From contig NZ_FOUJ01000001.1 in assembly GCF_900114835.1 (NCBI RefSeq), forward strand, positions 62,001 to 126,000: a DNA stretch of 64,000 nucleotides, in the 5' to 3' direction. The translations under genes were made by a program, and so were the position numbers. Positions 60,897-64,000 of this stretch are shown in pieces (the stretch's first letter is position 1; each line of letters begins with the position of its first letter). The stretch is from Methanolobus profundi (GTDB lineage: Archaea > Halobacteriota > Methanosarcinia > Methanosarcinales > Methanosarcinaceae). Under the pieces are notes generated by a model. The model saw only the letters and a list, made by a program, of their open reading frames with translations, was not told where the DNA came from and searched no databases.

Positions 60897-62750
60897 GTGG
60901 TAAACAACAAAAAAACATTTAATAGCAGTACTTTGATCAAGTTGTCGAAAATATCGATAGTAGCGCTTTTGACTTTTACAATGCTTATGAATTGTGCATC
61001 TGCACAAACATTGACCGTAGGTCCATCTGAAATATATCCTACAATAAATTCTGCAGTTGCTGTTGCCGTGCCAGGTGATACTATTATTGTACAGCCGGGC
61101 ATGTATATTGAAGATGTTATGGTAACAACTCCAGATATTAATATAGTATCCGGATCCGGAAACCCTGTTGATACTATTGTAATGTCAACTTCAACTTCAT
61201 ATCCGATTTCTGCTTTTGGAGTAATGGCTGATAATGTAAATATCGAAGGCTTTAAAACAATAAGTGGATATTCAGGGGTTGGTTTTTTTGGAGTCAACAA
61301 CTGTAGTGTATCAAACTGTATAGTTTCAGAAGGTCTTATTGGTATTGATTTTTATAATTCAAACTACTGTGATGCGGATAATAATATCATAACTTTAAGC
61401 AAAGGATATGGTATTTCGGTTGCTTTGTCTAATTATTGTAATGTATCAAGGAATACAATATCATCTAGCAGAGACCATGGCATAATCGTAGCACAGGCAG
61501 AATACACTACAATAGATAGCAATAAACTTTACAATAACGGATTCGCAGCAGTCCACCATGTAGGTATTTCCCACCAGCGTTCAAACTATAGTTTGGTAGT
61601 TTCCAATAACATATCAAACCACGAATACGGTATACAGGTCGATAAAACCTACAATAGCGACTTTTATAACAATTATTTCAATAATGATCAAAATGTAGTT
61701 TTTTCCAACACAAATCTTGGTAATGCATGGAACACGACTTTAACCGCAGGTACTAACATAATCGGTGGTCCGTATATTGGTGGAAATTACTGGGCCAGTT
61801 CCAGCAACAGTGGTTTCAGCCAGACAAACACCGATGCTGATGCCAACGGTATCTGTGATGTTCAGAACGTGCTTGATTCCGACAACATTGACTACCTTCC
61901 GTTGAAGTCATATATTCTCCCGGTGGGAAGTGTTTATGACCTTAAGGAATCAGATATTGGTTACACATGGATCAACTGGAGCTGGACCAATCCTTCAAGC
62001 AGCAACTTCGATCACAGCATGATCTACCTTGACGGAGTTTTCACAGCAAACGTATCCACAGAGTACTTCAATGTAACAGCTCTTTCAGATTCCACAAGCT
62101 ATGAAATAGGAATAAGGACCGTTGACAAGTCCGGTAATATAAACACAACCTGGGTCAACGACACTGCTACCACGCTTGATGGAACAGCACCTGCTTCTGT
62201 TGCAGGTTTAAGTGAGGTTGCTGTTGGTTATAGCTGGATCAACTGGTCCTGGAGCAATCCTTCAGATGTGGACTTTGACCACTGTGATATTTATATCGAT
62301 GGGATTTATGCTGGTACAGCGACATCTCCATACTACAATGCAACAGGTATCTCACAGGGTACTGTTTGTGAGGTCGGTATCATGACGGTTGATAGTTCTG
62401 GTAATGTAAACACCAATCTGATCACTGACTCTGCAAAGACAGATGAACAGGTAGCGGTTACTACTGTTACTTCAAAAAGTAGCGGAAGTTCTTCAAGTAG
62501 TAATACAGGTACTGAACTCAGGATAATAGGATCTGATGAGGAAGAAGACGATTCAGTAGCAGATCTTGAAGAAACTCCATTGCAGTCCACACCAGAGGTA
62601 TATGAAGAAGAAGCTGAAATGGATATAGGTGCTAGCATTGCATCAGAAGCTTCTGATGCTACAGAGACCACAAGCAGTGCTCCGGGATTCGGGGTATTGA
62701 CAGCTATTGGTGTCATGATCTCAATGGTTCTTTTCAGACGTAAGGATTGA
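60897..62750 (+). CDS. S-layer-like beta-helix surface protein with PGF-CTERM signal
   Basis: A protein of about 617 residues. The signal peptide ends near NCASA-Q. Residues about 40-310 form a right-handed parallel beta-helix of the NosD/pectate-lyase type (TIIVQPGMYIEDVMVTTPDI, NCSVSNCIVSEGLIGIDFYN). Two fibronectin-like repeats follow, each with INWSW and DFDH/NFDH. An acidic linker leads to PGFGVLTAIGVMISMVLFRR, a PGF-CTERM signal for archaeosortase A. The GTG start has GGAGGT six bases upstream. It is probably anchored to the cell surface through a lipid. Confidence 0.88.
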   Translation: MVNNKKTFNSSTLIKLSKISIVALLTFTMLMNCASAQTLTVGPSEIYPTINSAVAVAVPGDTIIVQPGMYIEDVMVTTPDINIVSGSGNPVDTIVMSTSTSYPISAFGVMADNVNIEGFKTISGYSGVGFFGVNNCSVSNCIVSEGLIGIDFYNSNYCDADNNIITLSKGYGISVALSNYCNVSRNTISSSRDHGIIVAQAEYTTIDSNKLYNNGFAAVHHVGISHQRSNYSLVVSNNISNHEYGIQVDKTYNSDFYNNYFNNDQNVVFSNTNLGNAWNTTLTAGTNIIGGPYIGGNYWASSSNSGFSQTNTDADANGICDVQNVLDSDNIDYLPLKSYILPVGSVYDLKESDIGYTWINWSWTNPSSSNFDHSMIYLDGVFTANVSTEYFNVTALSDSTSYEIGIRTVDKSGNINTTWVNDTATTLDGTAPASVAGLSEVAVGYSWINWSWSNPSDVDFDHCDIYIDGIYAGTATSPYYNATGISQGTVCEVGIMTVDSSGNVNTNLITDSAKTDEQVAVTTVTSKSSGSSSSSNTGTELRIIGSDEEEDDSVADLEETPLQSTPEVYEEEAEMDIGASIASEASDATETTSSAPGFGVLTAIGVMISMVLFRRKD

Positions 62751-62774
62751 TACTTCGATCCTTCTTTTTTTCTT
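62742..62774 (+). terminator. Terminator of the surface protein gene
   Basis: AAGGAT (62742-62747) and ATCCTT (62758-62763) form a stem that includes the last two codons, followed directly by a run of T's. Confidence 0.65.
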
Positions 62775-62829
62775 TTGATCACTCATTCTATCCAAAAACT
62801 CTTTTTTGTAGTTCACTGTTCTACTTATT

Positions 62830-63798
62830 ATGGGATCTCACGTCAACATCGTTCACTCACGGCCGATCATTGTCATAAGTAAATGCCTTGGCTTTGCAAA
62901 CTGTCGTTACGATGGTCAGATCACCAGTTTTCCTTTGATGGAAACCATGAGGCCATTTGTAGAGTTCATAGACGTGTGTCCTGAATGCGAGATCGGTCTG
63001 GGAGTTCCCAGAGAACCTATTCTCATAGTGGATGATGGGAGTAAGAGACTTATCCAGCCAGCCACCGGGCTTGATCTTACAGAGAAGATGAATGGATTTT
63101 CCAGATCATATCTTGAAAGGCTGGATGATTTCGATGGATTTATCCTCAGGTCCAGATCACCTTCATGTGGTATCGGGACAACTAAGGTATTTCCAGATAA
63201 GTACAGTGATGAATATCTGCATCGTGAAGGTAATGGTCTCTTTGCTGAGACAGTGCTAAGTGAATATCCTGATCTTCCTGCTATTGATGAAGAAAAAATG
63301 GCAGATCCTTTTCTCAGGGACCATTTCCTGACCCGGGTCTTTGCACTTGCCTCTTTCAGGGATGCTTCACTTTCAGGGAAGATACACACTCTGGTCGAGT
63401 ATCATACAAGGAACAAGTTGTTGTTCATGGCATATGACAAAACGCTTCTTTCTGAGATGGGTGATCTTGCTGCTAACAGGGGAAATATACCGGTAGAGAA
63501 GGTCTATGAGAGATACCTCTCACTTTTGTTGCAGATGCTATCCAAACCGGTGGGTACGGGTCCTGTTGTAAATGCTCTTATGCATGCTTTTGGATATTTT
63601 TCAAGGCACATGAGTGCAGGTGAGAAGTTCATTTTCATGCAGAGATTGCAGAAATATCGCGAGGGGAATATCTCGATATTTGAACTGAAAGAATGGTTCA
63701 TATCAAAGGCAGAAGAGTTCAAAGTAGATTATCTTCTGGAACAGACCTTTTTCTGTCCTTACCCTGCTGAACTGTCAGGTAGTTTGGAGATAGTTTGA
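62830..63798 (+). CDS. DUF523/DUF1722 protein
   Basis: A 322-residue two-domain protein. The DUF523 part has VISKCLGFANCRYDGQ, VCPECEIGLGVPREPI and RSRSPSCGIGTTK, giving conserved cysteines that may bind an iron-sulphur cluster or zinc. The DUF1722 part (YbgA-like, about residues 190-310) has FRDASLSGKIHTLVEYHTRN. The combination is known in bacteria and archaea as a predicted purine or thiol-related protein; its activity is unknown. No clear ribosome binding site precedes the ATG. Confidence 0.85.
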   Translation: MGSHVNIVHSRPIIVISKCLGFANCRYDGQITSFPLMETMRPFVEFIDVCPECEIGLGVPREPILIVDDGSKRLIQPATGLDLTEKMNGFSRSYLERLDDFDGFILRSRSPSCGIGTTKVFPDKYSDEYLHREGNGLFAETVLSEYPDLPAIDEEKMADPFLRDHFLTRVFALASFRDASLSGKIHTLVEYHTRNKLLFMAYDKTLLSEMGDLAANRGNIPVEKVYERYLSLLLQMLSKPVGTGPVVNALMHAFGYFSRHMSAGEKFIFMQRLQKYREGNISIFELKEWFISKAEEFKVDYLLEQTFFCPYPAELSGSLEIV

Positions 63799-63870
63799 TA
63801 TGTATTAAAGTTGCATGTTATTATGTAGGTACAGTGTCCATCGGGGAAACTCAAACAGGAGGATATTGTC

Positions 63871-64000
63871 TTGGAAGAAAATGATACTGAACAAAATGAT
63901 ATTCAGGGATCGGAAGAAGACGAAGAACTTATAGAGGTATGTCCTGTATGCGGCAGTCCTGACCTATATTATGAGGCAGGCGGTACCGAAGGGCTCTACC
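63871..64000 (+). CDS. Zinc-ribbon protein, partial at the right edge
   Basis: Only the first 43 codons are in the window. An acidic N-terminus (MEENDTEQNDIQGSEEDEEL) precedes the ribbon motif CPVCGSPDLYYEAGG. The TTG start is supported by GGAGGA eight bases upstream (63858-63863). The rest of the gene and its family lie beyond the edge. Confidence 0.7.
   Translation, partial: MEENDTEQNDIQGSEEDEELIEVCPVCGSPDLYYEAGGTEGLY

Noticed and set aside
61000-62500. Repetitive segments in the surface protein gene as a CRISPR or tandem DNA repeat
   Set aside because: The similarity is at protein level (beta-helix turns and two fibronectin-like modules), not regular DNA repeats with spacers.

Overview
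The window looks like a chromosomal segment of a methylotrophic methanogen of the Methanosarcinaceae (Methanolobus/Methanococcoides-like). It carries a complete F420H2 dehydrogenase (fpo) operon, a methanogenesis-marker-2 type PurM homologue, an archaeal NifB, archaeosine-precursor genes, a probable tetrahydromethanopterin/sarcinapterin glutamate ligase, archaeal TruD, Pth2 and GltX, AT-rich TATA promoters with GGTGA/GGAGG ribosome binding sites, and surface proteins with PEF- and PGF-CTERM sorting signals. The genus is inferred from gene content only.

Layout. 1-2520: end of a minus-strand ferredoxin/flavoprotein pair, an Lrp-type regulator, a DUF22-like protein, a double zinc-ribbon protein and a 600-base gene-free region. 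2521-12740: fpoABCDHIJJKLMNO, tightly packed with many overlaps and ended by a strong hairpin terminator; the electron-input subunit FpoF is not here. 12741-14846: a GntP-type permease flanked by inverted copies of a small GC-rich element. 14847-27412: a minus-strand chemosensory cluster with CheY, CheB, CheA, four CheC-like proteins, CheR, CheD, a FtsA/PilM-type actin-fold ATPase, a membrane protein with a RecA-like tail, an acidic protein and two tandem Cys/His paralogues. There is no receptor, CheW or archaellum gene in it. 27720-35908: a Gate-domain membrane protein, Trm112-like protein, CTP synthase, TruD, a transglutaminase-like lipoprotein, Pth2, a RimK-type ligase and a DUF434 protein.

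36168-43516: a response regulator with two PAS domains and DUF835, a KaiC-like ATPase, a four-helix membrane protein, a phenylacetate-CoA-ligase homologue, a YyaL/DUF255 protein and a PKD-domain surface protein. 43559-50747: a ferritin-like protein, the deazaguanine operon queC-DUF366-queE-queD, nifB, the marker-2 protein, a small unknown, another radical SAM enzyme, DUF5611 and a chorismate-lyase-like protein. 50823: tRNA-Thr(GGT). 50937-58759: mostly small or unrecognised proteins, plus a DJ-1/PfpI protein, a NYN/OST-HTH protein, a tail-anchored TPR protein, and a FAH-family enzyme overlapping a winged-helix regulator. 58916-64000: gltX, a large beta-helix S-layer-like protein, a DUF523/DUF1722 protein and the start of a zinc-ribbon gene.

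The most unusual feature is the chemosensory cluster. It joins CheA/CheY/CheB/CheR/CheD to an actin-like ATPase and four CheC proteins that have lost different halves of the phosphatase active site. A second item is queC, whose only well-placed start codon is ATC.
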